64,000 bases of DNA from Desulfonatronovibrio hydrogenovorans DSM 9292 (GTDB lineage Bacteria > Desulfobacterota > Desulfovibrionia > Desulfovibrionales > Desulfonatronovibrionaceae), in assembly GCF_000686525.1 (NCBI RefSeq), contig NZ_JMKT01000010.1, forward strand, positions 220,609 through 284,608, given 5' to 3'. Position 1 is the stretch's first letter. Each line of letters opens with the position of its first letter. A program made the position numbers and the translations under genes. The notes beneath the pieces were generated by a model. The model had not been told where the DNA came from. It saw nothing but the letters and a program-made list of their open reading frames with translations, and did no database searches. Below are positions 1 through 8,533 of this stretch, one piece after another.

Positions 1-1689
1 GCTTCCCTGGCCCGGCCTGGATTCAACCCCGAGTTCAGCTCCCAGGGTCTGGGCCAGTTGCCTGCAAACGCTAAGACCTATGCCAGAACCAAGCTGGCGC
101 TTGAACTGGACATCATCGCTTTTTACAAATGGCTCAAAAATATCATCCTTTTTGTCCAGGGGAATACCAGGCCCACTGTCTTTGACTTCAAACAGAATCC
201 TTACGGCATTCATCCTCTGATCATCGTCACCCTGCCGGGGCAAGCTGCTTACCCTGAACAGGACCTTCCCATCCGGTGTGAACTTGATGGCGTTTTCAAG
301 AAGATTCCAGAGTATCTGCCTGACAATGCCCATGTCGCCACTGAGCTTAGCAGGAATATCTGAGGCAACTTCAAAATCCAGGTCAAGACCTTTGTTCCTG
401 GCCATGGGGTCAAAAACATCCTTGATCTTATTCATTTCAACTTCAAGGTCAAAAGGTTGGGAATGAACCTTGTACATTCCCTTTTGTAAACCTGAAAGTT
501 CAAGGATCTTGTTTATGGACATCAAAAGCTGTCTGGACGAGTCAAGGGCGATGCTGACAAGTTCCTTTTCCGGGTCATTAAGCCTTGCTTCCAGCATGGT
601 CTGCAGGACACTCATTATCCCATTGAGAGGAGTGCGCAGTTCATGGCTCATGGCCTCCAAAAACCTGTCTTTGGCAGAATTTGCCTTTTGCAGTTGTCTT
701 TCCGCCAGTTTCCTTTTTTGCCGACTCCTCAGAAACCATATCCCATAGCCCATGTTTCTGGCGACCCTCTCCAGGTGCTCTACCTCCTGAGGCGTAAATT
801 CGGTCTTAACCCCGCCGTAAATGGTCAATGCCCCGAATCCCACGCCAGAATAGGAAATGGGAAATGACAGGATGTATCTGATGTGGTTTTTCCGGATCAA
901 CTCTTTCCAGGGATCAAGAGAAGGATCTTTTTCAGGTTCCTGGATATACACAGTTTCTCCAGTACGGATGGCCGTACCTGTAGGCCCCATTCCCAGTGAG
1001 CTGGCGTCCCAGGTGAGTTTCATGGTTTGGGTCATGCCTTTTTTGTCACCACTTGCGGCTCTGATGCTGATACTGCTCTGGTCATCCATTTCAGCATACC
1101 CAACCATGACCAGACAGGAATTCAGACTTGAGGCCAGGATATCGCAGACTCCCTGAAGCATATTATCTTCGTTGCCGGCTTTTATGATCACTTCTCCGCA
1201 CCGGTTCAGGGCTTCCAGGTTCCAGTTGGTCCGGCGCAGATCCTGTTCAAGACCTGACAGCTTTGCAACCCGCTCTTTAAGCTGGGTTCCAAGGTTAAGA
1301 TTCATGGCTCGGAGCTCGCAAATCTTAAACAGATATTCCAGCTGAACTTGAAGCATGGCCTCATCCCAATGAGTATCCATAACTCCGTCAACCGGCAAAG
1401 CTTCCTTAACCTCAGTACCCAGAGCCGATCCGGATTGTGAAATAGCCAGGACAGCTATTCCCCTTTCTCTTGATGCAGTATCAACCCAGTTCCGGATCCC
1501 TTCATAGCCCGGTCCGGGATAAGGGATTTCCACCATCAGGACAATCAGCTCCTCATTGAGAGTCAGGTTCTCAAGATCCGACTCCTGATCCAGACAACGG
1601 ATCTCGCCCCCAGAGGGAAACTTCGTCAGAGATCTTCTGAGCCGGCCTTCAAGGTCCTTGTTCCTGATCAAGAGATACGTCGCTGTCAT
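1..1689 (-). CDS. GAF-domain sensor histidine kinase, C-terminus cut by window edge
   Basis: My translation of the minus strand gives one uninterrupted frame of 563 residues that runs off the left edge. Residues 1-130 look like a degenerate receiver-type fold without a clear phospho-acceptor. A short helical linker (about 135-165) is followed by a GAF domain (about 170-310), a HisKA dimerisation helix with the phospho-acceptor His349 in MSHELRTPLNG, and a HATPase domain with the N box (WNLLENAIKFTPDG), a DSGPGIP G1 box and a GSGIGLSVC G2 box. The visible end, RPGQGS, is the last conserved ATPase motif, so little of the kinase core is missing; a C-terminal receiver could lie outside the window. 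The start ATG lies 14 bases after the recD2 stop, with AAGGA about 11 bases upstream. There is no transmembrane segment, so it is likely a cytoplasmic sensor. Its signal and its partner regulator are unknown. Confidence 0.85.
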   Translation of the reverse strand, partial: MTATYLLIRNKDLEGRLRRSLTKFPSGGEIRCLDQESDLENLTLNEELIVLMVEIPYPGPGYEGIRNWVDTASRERGIAVLAISQSGSALGTEVKEALPVDGVMDTHWDEAMLQVQLEYLFKICELRAMNLNLGTQLKERVAKLSGLEQDLRRTNWNLEALNRCGEVIIKAGNEDNMLQGVCDILASSLNSCLVMVGYAEMDDQSSISIRAASGDKKGMTQTMKLTWDASSLGMGPTGTAIRTGETVYIQEPEKDPSLDPWKELIRKNHIRYILSFPISYSGVGFGALTIYGGVKTEFTPQEVEHLERVARNMGYGIWFLRSRQKRKLAERQLQKANSAKDRFLEAMSHELRTPLNGIMSVLQTMLEARLNDPEKELVSIALDSSRQLLMSINKILELSGLQKGMYKVHSQPFDLEVEMNKIKDVFDPMARNKGLDLDFEVASDIPAKLSGDMGIVRQILWNLLENAIKFTPDGKVLFRVSSLPRQGDDDQRMNAVRILFEVKDSGPGIPLDKKDDIFEPFVKSDDVQFKRQLGSGIGLSVCRQLAQTLGAELGVESRPGQGS

Positions 1690-1703
1690 GGGTCATTAAT
1701 CCT

Positions 1704-3872
1704 TCAAGTAAATGCCTTCTGGAGACGGAATCGAAAATGGGTGAAACGTCTGCCTGCGCCCTGGTTTCGAATTCCGATTCCCATTGCCTTTTTGGACCCA
1801 ATGAGAATAGCCAGTCTTCTGGCCCTGGTGAGTCCAGTGTATATGAGATTTCGCTGCAAAAGCAAATAGTGCTGGGTGACCACAGGCATCACAATAGCCG
1901 GGAATTCGCTGCCCTGAGACTTGTGAACGCTGACTGCATAGGCCAGACCAAGCTCATCCACTTCGTCAAATTCATATACAATATTTCTGCCTTCAAAATC
2001 AATGATAAGTTCTGAATCTTCCTGATTGACCTGCTTTATCCAGCCAAGGTCGCCATTAAACACTTCTTTTTCGTAATTGTTCCGCAATTGCAAAACCCGA
2101 TCTCCAGGCCTGAAGGATCTGCTGCCGCGAACCACAGCATCAGGACCTGGATTAAGCCGATCCTGCAAGATATTGTTGAGCTCCTGGGTACCCACGCCTC
2201 CTTTATGCATCGGAGTGAGCACCTGGATATCCTTCATGGGGTCCAGACCGTAAACCTGGGGGATGCGTTCACAGACCATGAAGGTGATCAGGTCCTGAAT
2301 CCTTGCAATATCCTCCTGTTCCACCCAGAAAAAATCAGCCTGAGGGGGTTTCTGGGCTGAACTGACTGGAAAATGTCCGGTATTGATTCGGTGTGCATTG
2401 ACAACTATGGAACTTTCCCTGGCCTGCCTGAAGATGCTGGTCAGCATGGAGCTGGGCAGGACCTGACTGGCCAGGATGTCCTTGAGGACATTTCCAGGAC
2501 CCACAGCTGGAAGCTGATTCACATCTCCCACCAGGACCAGCCTGCAGGTTACTGGAAGGGCCCTCAGGAGCTGGGTAACCAGATGGGCGTCAAGCATTGA
2601 ACTCTCGTCAACAATAACCGCATCTGCCCTGATTTTATTCTCTTCGTTGTAGTCGAATCCTCCGGCAGGATTATACTTGAGCAGTCTATGGATAGTAGCC
2701 GCTTCAGCCCCGGTGGCCTGGGAAAGCCGCTTGGCTGCCCGGCCTGTGGGTGCAGCCAGCTTGACCTTCATTCCCAGCCTGTCAAACACCTTGACGATCA
2801 TCCGGGTTATGGTGGTCTTTCCTGTACCAGGGCCTCCGGTGATAACACAGGCCTTGTTCAGGCAGGCATTGATCACAGCGTCTTTCTGTTCCGGACTGAG
2901 GGTGATTCTCTCCTCTTTTTCCAGGGCCTTGACATGGGATCTGATCTTTTTTTCCGCTGCTGCCCCTGGATGGGTTGAAAGGCTGCACAACCTGTGGGCA
3001 GCTTCCTTTTCCAGGCCATAAAAAAAAGTCAAGTAAACAGCCCTGGCTATTCCCTGTTCAGCCAGATCCTCCACAATGACTTTCTTTCGTTCTTCCAGAA
3101 GATCAATGGCTTTTTCAATAAGCCCGGGGTCAACTTCGCCCAGGATCTCAACCACCTTTTCCACCAGGGCGGCCCCGGGGAAAAAAAGATGTCCCTGTTC
3201 ACTCAGCATGAAAAGAACATAAACTACGGCAGCCTGGAGTCTCTGGGGGCTGTCCCGGACAACCCCCAGGTTCAAAGCCATGCGGTCGGCAGTCTTGAAC
3301 CCGATGCCCCGGATATCATAGACCAGATCATAGGGATTTTCAGTGATTTTGGAAACCGAGTCCCTGCCGAATTTTTTGTATATTTTGCTGGCAAAAGTTG
3401 TCGGTATCTGGTGGGTCTGCAAAAAAAGCATCAGGTTTCTTATTTCGCGCTGGTCTTCCCATGAAGACCTTATTCTCTGCAGCTTCTTGGGGCCAATCCC
3501 CTCCACCTGCAGTAGTTGGTCAGGATTCTCCTCAAGAATATCAAGGACCTTTTTTCCGAATCTCTCCACCATCTTTTCAGCCATGACCGGGCCTACTCCC
3601 TTGATCATGCCTGAACTCAAATAGCGCTTTATCCCGTTTATACTGGCCGGAAACAGTTGCTCAAACTCGGAAACCATGAACTGCCTGCCGTATTTGGGAT
3701 GATCCTTCCACTCACCTTTCAGTGAAAGCAGTTCCCCAGGAACTATCCTGCCCATGGCTCCGCAGACCGTCACCTGGCCCGGCTCCTGGGAGGATTTAAC
3801 CCTGGCCACAGCATACCCGCTGTCCTCGCTGAAGTAAACTAGACTGGTTACCTCAGCCTTAAGTGTGCCCAT
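1704..3872 (-). CDS. recD2: RecD2-type ATP-dependent DNA helicase
   Basis: A superfamily 1B 5'-3' DNA helicase of the RecD2 family, which works without RecBC and is linked to DNA repair and replication-fork maintenance. The 722-residue product has the RecD2 N-terminal OB-like region (VTSLVYFSEDSGYAVARVK), tandem helix-hairpin-helix motifs (about 75-215), Walker A GGPGTGKTT near residue 345, Walker B VIVDESSMLD, GDVNQLPAVGPG, and a C-terminal motif VI region (AVSVHKSQGSEF, LIYTGLTRARR). The first possible ATG at 3917 has no ribosome-binding site, whereas ATG 3872 has AAGGA five bases upstream and opens the family-typical N-terminus, so I use 3872. The sensor kinase follows 14 bases after the stop and may be co-transcribed. 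RecB and RecC are not seen nearby, as expected for RecD2. Confidence 0.93.
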   Translation of the reverse strand: MGTLKAEVTSLVYFSEDSGYAVARVKSSQEPGQVTVCGAMGRIVPGELLSLKGEWKDHPKYGRQFMVSEFEQLFPASINGIKRYLSSGMIKGVGPVMAEKMVERFGKKVLDILEENPDQLLQVEGIGPKKLQRIRSSWEDQREIRNLMLFLQTHQIPTTFASKIYKKFGRDSVSKITENPYDLVYDIRGIGFKTADRMALNLGVVRDSPQRLQAAVVYVLFMLSEQGHLFFPGAALVEKVVEILGEVDPGLIEKAIDLLEERKKVIVEDLAEQGIARAVYLTFFYGLEKEAAHRLCSLSTHPGAAAEKKIRSHVKALEKEERITLSPEQKDAVINACLNKACVITGGPGTGKTTITRMIVKVFDRLGMKVKLAAPTGRAAKRLSQATGAEAATIHRLLKYNPAGGFDYNEENKIRADAVIVDESSMLDAHLVTQLLRALPVTCRLVLVGDVNQLPAVGPGNVLKDILASQVLPSSMLTSIFRQARESSIVVNAHRINTGHFPVSSAQKPPQADFFWVEQEDIARIQDLITFMVCERIPQVYGLDPMKDIQVLTPMHKGGVGTQELNNILQDRLNPGPDAVVRGSRSFRPGDRVLQLRNNYEKEVFNGDLGWIKQVNQEDSELIIDFEGRNIVYEFDEVDELGLAYAVSVHKSQGSEFPAIVMPVVTQHYLLLQRNLIYTGLTRARRLAILIGSKKAMGIGIRNQGAGRRFTHFRFRLQKAFT

Positions 3873-4012
3873 GATGATCCTTGACCAGGCAAAGCCCCGG
3901 ACAAAATATCCAGACATAACTGCTAATCATACTTAGATGTTAACTTAACTTGTTCAGAATGACAATTCCCAACGGCCCGCCAAAATCTCAGCAAGCTGGG
4001 CAGTGATCAACC

Positions 4013-4041
4013 TTGACAGATATATTGACATATATTAATAT
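4013..4041 (+). promoter_or_regulatory. Promoter with overlapping inverted repeat for the arsR-type operon
   Basis: A near-consensus sigma-70 promoter: TTGACA at 4013-4018, a 17-base spacer and TAATAT at 4036-4041. The spacer holds the inverted repeat ATATAT-TGAC-ATATAT (4020-4035). A second TTGACA lies at 4025-4030. An inverted repeat between -35 and -10 is the usual place for an ArsR-family repressor operator, and the regulator starts 30 bases downstream, so autoregulation is likely. That the regulator binds here is inferred from position alone; the A+T-rich repeat could also arise by chance. Confidence 0.6.
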
Positions 4042-4070
4042 TGAAATAAATCAAAACCAGCAGGAACAAA

Positions 4071-4433
4071 ATGAAAGAATTCATCTTGACCGTAAAAGCC
4101 CTGTCCGACCCGACCAGGGTCAGGATATTAAAGCTGCTTGAACAGAAAAGTCATTGCGTATGTGAACTCCAGAATATCCTGGAGATTGCCCAGCCTACAG
4201 TTTCACGACACCTGAAAGTCCTTGAGCAGGCTGAATTTGTTTATAGTTCCCGAGAAGGGTCCTGGGTCAATTACTGCCTGAAACCAAATCCTTCCAATAT
4301 TTATGCTGCTGCCATGATTAAGAATCTTGGATCGTGGCTCAACCATGATCCAAGTATCACCAGCCTTATTTCCAAGGCACAGACAGTTGATCGAAACAAA
4401 ATCCTGAGCCGGAATCAAGACCCGGCCAATTGA
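4071..4433 (+). CDS. ArsR/SmtB-family metalloregulatory repressor
   Basis: A 120-residue winged-helix repressor. The ALSDPTRVRILKLLE start and the QPTVSRHLKVLEQAEFV recognition region are typical of ArsR/SmtB proteins. Cys29 and Cys31 lie in HCVCEL, the alpha-3 Cys-x-Cys site that binds As(III) or Sb(III) in classical ArsR and soft metals in relatives. By family, inducer binding releases the repressor from DNA. AGGA lies about nine bases before the ATG. It is the first gene of an operon with an ArsP-like permease seven bases downstream, which supports a metalloid or organoarsenical stress role. A different thiol-reactive inducer cannot be excluded. Confidence 0.9.
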   Translation: MKEFILTVKALSDPTRVRILKLLEQKSHCVCELQNILEIAQPTVSRHLKVLEQAEFVYSSREGSWVNYCLKPNPSNIYAAAMIKNLGSWLNHDPSITSLISKAQTVDRNKILSRNQDPAN

Positions 4434-4440
4434 CTCAGAT

Positions 4441-5613
4441 ATGAAAGAATGGCAAAAACTGCTGTTAATACTGGTGGCCTTCTGGCTGGCCTATCTCACG
4501 CCGTGGGATTCTGAAACCGTCAGAAGGTCTGGTCTGGAAGCTTTCATGATGCTCCAGGATTACGCCCGGGAGCATGTCCTGACCTGCCTGATCCCAGCCT
4601 TTTTCATTGCCGGCGCAATTGCAGTATTTGTGTCCAAGGCCGCAGTTCTGAAGTACTTCGGATCAAAAGCCAATAAAGTCCTGTCCTACTCAGTAGCTTC
4701 TGTATCCGGGACCATTCTATCGGTCTGCTCCTGCACAGTCCTGCCCCTTTTTGCAGGGATTTATTCCAGAGGAGCCGGAATTGGACCTGCCACAGCCTTT
4801 TTATATTCCGGCCCAGCCATCAATGTTCTGGCCATAAGTATGACTGCCAAGGTTCTGGGCTGGCAACTGGGATTGGCCAGGGCTGTTGGAGCCATCTTCT
4901 TTGCAGTAGTCATTGGAATTTTGATGTCCTGGATTTTCTGCAGGGATGAAGCAGAAAGAGAAGAATGTCAGATGCATCTGCCTGATGAAGAGCCCAACAA
5001 GCGGACCTTGCTTCAGGACGGCCTGTTCATATTCACCATGGTCCTTGTTCTGGTCTTTGCCGCTTTTGCCGAGCCAGGACCTGGAGCACACAACTTCTGG
5101 ACGACCATTTATTCCATCAAGTGGCACAGTACCGCTGTTCTGCTTGTCCTGGTCTGTCTCATGGCCTGGAAATGGTTCGAGAAAAACGAACGTCAGGACT
5201 GGATCCACTCCACTTGGTCTTTTATCAAGATGATCAGTCCCCTTTTATTTGCCGGGGTCCTGGTTGCTGGCTTTCTGCTGGGTCGACCCGGGTATCCTGC
5301 CCTTATTCCTGAGCAGTGGGTTGCAGAACTGGTCGGAGGAAACTCTTTGCAGGCCAACCTTATCGCCTCTGTGGCCGGAGCCCTCATGTACTTTGCCACT
5401 CTGACTGAAGTACCCATTCTGCAGGGACTCCTTGGCTCAGGCATGGGACAGGGACCGGCCCTGGCCCTTCTTCTGGCCGGACCAGCCTTGTCCCTGCCCA
5501 ACATGCTGGTCATCGGGAGCGTGATGGGCCTGAAAAAGACTGTGGTTTTTTCACTGATTATCATTGTTATGGCCACATTCTGCGGATTGATTTACGGCAA
5601 TTTCTTCAATTAA
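4441..5613 (+). CDS. ArsP/UPF0718-type permease
   Basis: A 390-residue polytopic membrane protein of the permease family that includes ArsP, the exporter of trivalent organoarsenicals. It has roughly eight to ten hydrophobic segments in two similar halves. The first half carries the family core with Cys96 and Cys98 (SVCSCTVLPLFAGIYSRG) followed by GPATAFLYSGPAINVLA; the second half has the matching LLAGPALSLPNMLV. A cytoplasmic loop around residues 165-190 is charged. It starts seven bases after the ArsR-type gene. Family members are called ArsP, or simply predicted permease; the exact substrate cannot be read from sequence. The downstream thioredoxins and CcdA suggest that transport is tied to thiol redox chemistry. 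Confidence 0.85.
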   Translation: MKEWQKLLLILVAFWLAYLTPWDSETVRRSGLEAFMMLQDYAREHVLTCLIPAFFIAGAIAVFVSKAAVLKYFGSKANKVLSYSVASVSGTILSVCSCTVLPLFAGIYSRGAGIGPATAFLYSGPAINVLAISMTAKVLGWQLGLARAVGAIFFAVVIGILMSWIFCRDEAEREECQMHLPDEEPNKRTLLQDGLFIFTMVLVLVFAAFAEPGPGAHNFWTTIYSIKWHSTAVLLVLVCLMAWKWFEKNERQDWIHSTWSFIKMISPLLFAGVLVAGFLLGRPGYPALIPEQWVAELVGGNSLQANLIASVAGALMYFATLTEVPILQGLLGSGMGQGPALALLLAGPALSLPNMLVIGSVMGLKKTVVFSLIIIVMATFCGLIYGNFFN

Positions 5614-5662
5614 CACCATCAGCATGCTTGCAAAGCAGTAAAATTCACCCAAGGAGGATTCA

Positions 5663-5893
5663 ATGGATATCAAAGTACTGGGCCCAGGATGTCCCCGCTG
5701 TGAACAGGTCAAAAATCTGGTCATGGAAGCAGTCAGGGAAACCGGAGTTGAAGCCAATGTAGAAAAAATATCCGATACCATGCAGATCGCCAGCTACGGA
5801 GTGTTTGGAACACCGGCCATAGTCATCAACGGCAAAGTCAAAAGCGTGGGCAAGGTGCCCACCAAAGACCAGATCAAGGAATGGATTTCCTGA
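5663..5893 (+). CDS. Small thioredoxin-like protein (redox-active disulfide protein)
   Basis: A 76-residue cytoplasmic thioredoxin/glutaredoxin-fold protein with the active site GPGCPRC (Cys10, Cys13) and the cis-proline segment GTPAIVINGKV. This size and the CPRC-type site match the redox-active disulfide protein 2 family, found next to ArsP-like permeases in anaerobes. A strong AAGGAGG lies before the ATG. By family it exchanges disulfides with a partner. In this operon it could reduce a metalloid-thiol adduct or the permease's cysteine pair, which is inference. Confidence 0.88.
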   Translation: MDIKVLGPGCPRCEQVKNLVMEAVRETGVEANVEKISDTMQIASYGVFGTPAIVINGKVKSVGKVPTKDQIKEWIS

Positions 5894-5919
5894 TTATCCT
5901 GCTCAGGTATTGACGAGGT

Positions 5920-5961
5920 GGTGGCATATGTTTAAATCAGGTTATCTGATTTTTTGCCACC
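5920..5961 (+). promoter_or_regulatory. Two-tier intercistronic hairpin
   Basis: Between the two thioredoxin genes lies a nested inverted repeat. The outer arms are GGTGGCA (5920-5926) and TGCCACC (5955-5961). The inner arms are AAATCAG (5934-5940) and CTGATTT (5946-5952), around a five-base loop. Both stems are perfect seven-base pairs. There is a short T stretch inside the structure but none after the outer stem. It may stabilise or process the mRNA, or partly terminate it, giving more of the upstream genes than of the downstream pair. Confidence 0.55.
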
Positions 5962-5980
5962 CCAAACAGGTTATTCAATC

Positions 5981-6412
5981 ATGAAAAAATTTGCAGCAGT
6001 AATCATATTTATCGGTGCGGTCTTTGTCTTGATGCTTCTGTATTCCATCCAGCAAGGCCAGGAATCTGTTCTTCAACCGCTACCTCAGGTCCCGGCCCCT
6101 GGCATGGTGACCATGGTCAATCTCGGTGCTGACTCCTGCCTGCCCTGCCAGATGATGGAGCCAATTATTGAGGAGATGCGCGAAAAATATGAGGATCAGG
6201 CCAAGATCGCCTTTATAGATATCTGGAAACACAGTGATCAGGGCCAAAGATTCAGGATAACCACCATACCTGCACAGATTTTCTATGACCACCAGGGACA
6301 GGAAGTGTTCCGGCATCAGGGATTCATGGATGCAAAATCTGTCGCCAGCATCCTTGACGAACTACTGGAAAAACAAACTGCTGCCCAGCCCGCCCAGGTG
6401 TCAGGCATCTGA
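5981..6412 (+). CDS. Membrane-anchored thioredoxin-family protein
   Basis: A 143-residue protein with an N-terminal hydrophobic anchor or signal (residues 4-21), then a thioredoxin fold with CLPC active-site cysteines (Cys53, Cys56) and the cis-proline TTIPAQIF. The Trx domain should face the periplasm. The open frame extends upstream to a TTG at 5954, but that would place coding sequence in the hairpin. ATG 5981, directly before the hydrophobic segment, is preferred. With the CcdA-like gene 15 bases downstream it forms a standard pair: CcdA carries electrons across the membrane and this protein receives them to reduce periplasmic disulfides. Confidence 0.87.
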   Translation: MKKFAAVIIFIGAVFVLMLLYSIQQGQESVLQPLPQVPAPGMVTMVNLGADSCLPCQMMEPIIEEMREKYEDQAKIAFIDIWKHSDQGQRFRITTIPAQIFYDHQGQEVFRHQGFMDAKSVASILDELLEKQTAAQPAQVSGI

Positions 6413-6427
6413 TTGTCTTAAACATTC

Positions 6428-7132
6428 ATGCTGGAATCCCTTCTCATCACCATCAACTCCTGGATTACTCAGGACACCGGATTCGCTTATATCGGGTCTT
6501 TTCTGTGGGGAATGGTCAGTGTTGTCTTCAGTCCCTGCCATCTGGCTGCCATTCCCCTTATTGTCGCTTATGTGGGGGGTCAGAACAGGATATTGGACTC
6601 CAGGGAAGCCGGAACCTATTCACTCCTTTTCAGCCTGGGGCTATTCATCACCATTGCGGCAATTGGGGCTGCATGCGCTGCTCTGGGCAGGGTCCTGGGT
6701 GATGTTGGAGGATACTGGCAGATTATTATCGGAGCCATACTGATATGGGTCGCCTTGGGCATGATGGGTGTTCCCCAGTGTTCCCTGCCCGGCAACTTTC
6801 TGCACAGGTTCAAACTTCGCGGCCACATGGGAGCCCTGGGCCTGGGGCTTGGCTACGGGGTTCTTTCAGGAATGTGCACCTTTGGCTTTCTCGCCCCCAT
6901 CCTGGCCATCATAACCATCCAGGAAAAAGTGGCCACCGGGATTGTCATGATCATTCTCTTTGCCCTGGGACATTGTCTGCCCATCCTGGTGGCAGGATGC
7001 TCAGCCGCCCTGGCCAGGAGAGTAACTGAACTGAAAGCCTGGCATGGTGCCGGGACCTGGTTCAGGAAAGGGGCTGGGATCTTGATTCTGATCCTTGGTG
7101 TCTACTTCATCCTCAACCCTTTTTTCAGCTGA
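6428..7132 (+). CDS. CcdA/DsbD-type transmembrane thiol-disulfide carrier
   Basis: A 234-residue protein with about six membrane helices and the two conserved intramembrane cysteines of CcdA: Cys37 in FSPCHLAAIPLIVAYVGG and Cys150 in GVLSGMCTFGFLAP. CcdA passes reducing equivalents from cytoplasmic thioredoxin to periplasmic partners, classically for cytochrome c maturation. Here no cytochrome c maturation gene is near. The gene closes the arsR-type operon, so its likely partners are the anchored thioredoxin just upstream and the small cytoplasmic one. Confidence 0.88.
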   Translation: MLESLLITINSWITQDTGFAYIGSFLWGMVSVVFSPCHLAAIPLIVAYVGGQNRILDSREAGTYSLLFSLGLFITIAAIGAACAALGRVLGDVGGYWQIIIGAILIWVALGMMGVPQCSLPGNFLHRFKLRGHMGALGLGLGYGVLSGMCTFGFLAPILAIITIQEKVATGIVMIILFALGHCLPILVAGCSAALARRVTELKAWHGAGTWFRKGAGILILILGVYFILNPFFS

Positions 7133-7151
7133 ATCTAAAAAACACCAGCCT

Positions 7152-7532
7152 TTAGTCGTCGGGAAAAAGCGACGAATGGTGTTCAACAATCAACCAGTTG
7201 TCGCCAGTGTTGCGATACACAAAGGTAAATCTGGCCGGAACTGCGGCCCTGTCCCCACCCTTGGATACGTGAAAGGTGTATGAGCCGGAGTTTATGGCAA
7301 TATCCCCATAAATTCTGACATGCTCATCCTGGACCGTACATCCCGGTTCCAACTGCACCAGAAACTCGAAATACTCTCTGAGTTCCGGCCTTGTCCTTCT
7401 TATTCTGGAGGACAGGGTAGGCAGAAGAGATGCATGGACATCATAACAGGCCAGAATATTTTCCGGATCAGCACTTTTTAGAGCCTGGCACCATTCCTTC
7501 AATCGATCTGATACTTTTGTTTTTTCTTCCAT
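7152..7532 (-). CDS. SnoaL/DUF4440-like protein
   Basis: A 126-residue protein with the NTF2-like cone fold typical of SgcJ/EcaC and CaMKII-association-domain relatives: an N-terminal helix (VSDRLKEWCQALKSADPENIL), the ACYDVHASLLPTLSS strand, and a C-terminal FTFVYRNTGDNWLIVEHHSSLFP strand pair. Relatives bind small ligands or catalyse simple isomerisations; no specific activity can be assigned. It lies on the same strand as thiC and the EamA gene, 98 bases downstream, and converges with the ccdA-like gene 19 bases away. It may be the last gene of the TPP-controlled transcript, but the gap leaves this open. Confidence 0.75.
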   Translation of the reverse strand: MEEKTKVSDRLKEWCQALKSADPENILACYDVHASLLPTLSSRIRRTRPELREYFEFLVQLEPGCTVQDEHVRIYGDIAINSGSYTFHVSKGGDRAAVPARFTFVYRNTGDNWLIVEHHSSLFPDD

Positions 7533-7630
7533 ATACCAACTTCCTGTTTATTTTTCCCAAGAGTATAGAATTCAAGTTCAAACTACCAGGGTTAACTGGT
7601 CAACGGTCCCAAAAAGCCTGGTCCTGACCA

Positions 7631-8533
7631 TCACCACCTGGTGGCAACTGCAATTCCTCCAAGAATCATGACCCCGCTCAGGGCATGAATCCAGCCAATG
7701 GGCTCCCCTAAAAGCAGAAAAGCGCCAAGCCCGCTGAACAGAGGCAGAGTATAGTATATAAGCCCGGCTGTGGACGGACCCACAAGGGATATGGCTTTGG
7801 CCCAGAAAAAAAACGATACCAGCGAGGCCCCAATCCCAATATACAGGACCGACCCCAGAATATCCATGGTAATGGCAGGGAATCCTTTAAAAAAAATTTC
7901 AAGACCGGCCCAGGGCATAAGCATGGCCAGGCCCAGACCGAAAGTGGACATGAGCATGGTTGCCTGACTGATCTCAGCAGGTTTTATCCTGATAAGGATA
8001 GTGTATCCGCCGAATATCATGGCAGCAGCCACCATCCACAAATCTCCAGCTGCAAAAGACAGCTCCCTGAGAATAGAAAGGTCACCCCTGGTTATCAGCA
8101 CAACCACCCCGGAAACAGCCAGAACCAGCCCTCCGGACCGGGCCCAGGTTATGGGCTCGCCCAGGAATATCCTGGAAAAAATAATTATAAAAATTGGGGT
8201 AGAAGTGGCTATCAAAGAAAGATTCAAAGCAGTCGAAGTGTGGGCTGCTATATAGATCAGGGTATTGAATACCGTCACTCCTAGAAAGGCAGCTGACAAT
8301 AGATATCCGAGATTGACCCTGACTGTCTGCCTGTCTTTCCATGTTCCAGCCCCGGCCAGGGGGAAAAGGACCAGACAGGCCACAAGCCAGCGTAACATAG
8401 CCAGGGTGGCTGGGTTGACCTGTTCGTTCAGCCCCCTGGCCACAATAAAATTGCCAGACCAGATCACAGTGGCACCCAGGGCAAAACCAAGCCCGGCCAG
8501 CCTGGCGACTCGGCAGGATCCGACTTTATCCAT
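7631..8533 (-). CDS. EamA-family (DMT) transporter
   Basis: A 300-residue drug/metabolite transporter protein with ten predicted membrane helices and two EamA repeats (about 13-145 and 160-297). The first repeat shows GATVIWSGNFIVARGL and the second LWMVAAAMIFGGYTIL. Its ATG follows the thiC stop directly (TAA then ATG), so translation is coupled to thiC and the transcript falls under the TPP riboswitch. That context points to transport of thiamine, a pyrimidine precursor or a related metabolite. EamA proteins carry many substrates, so this is inference from position. Confidence 0.88.
   Translation of the reverse strand: MDKVGSCRVARLAGLGFALGATVIWSGNFIVARGLNEQVNPATLAMLRWLVACLVLFPLAGAGTWKDRQTVRVNLGYLLSAAFLGVTVFNTLIYIAAHTSTALNLSLIATSTPIFIIIFSRIFLGEPITWARSGGLVLAVSGVVVLITRGDLSILRELSFAAGDLWMVAAAMIFGGYTILIRIKPAEISQATMLMSTFGLGLAMLMPWAGLEIFFKGFPAITMDILGSVLYIGIGASLVSFFFWAKAISLVGPSTAGLIYYTLPLFSGLGAFLLLGEPIGWIHALSGVMILGGIAVATRW

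Noticed and set aside
58..1156. Several plus-strand open frames in the first kilobase
   Set aside because: They are antisense to an intact sensor kinase on the minus strand and their products match no family.
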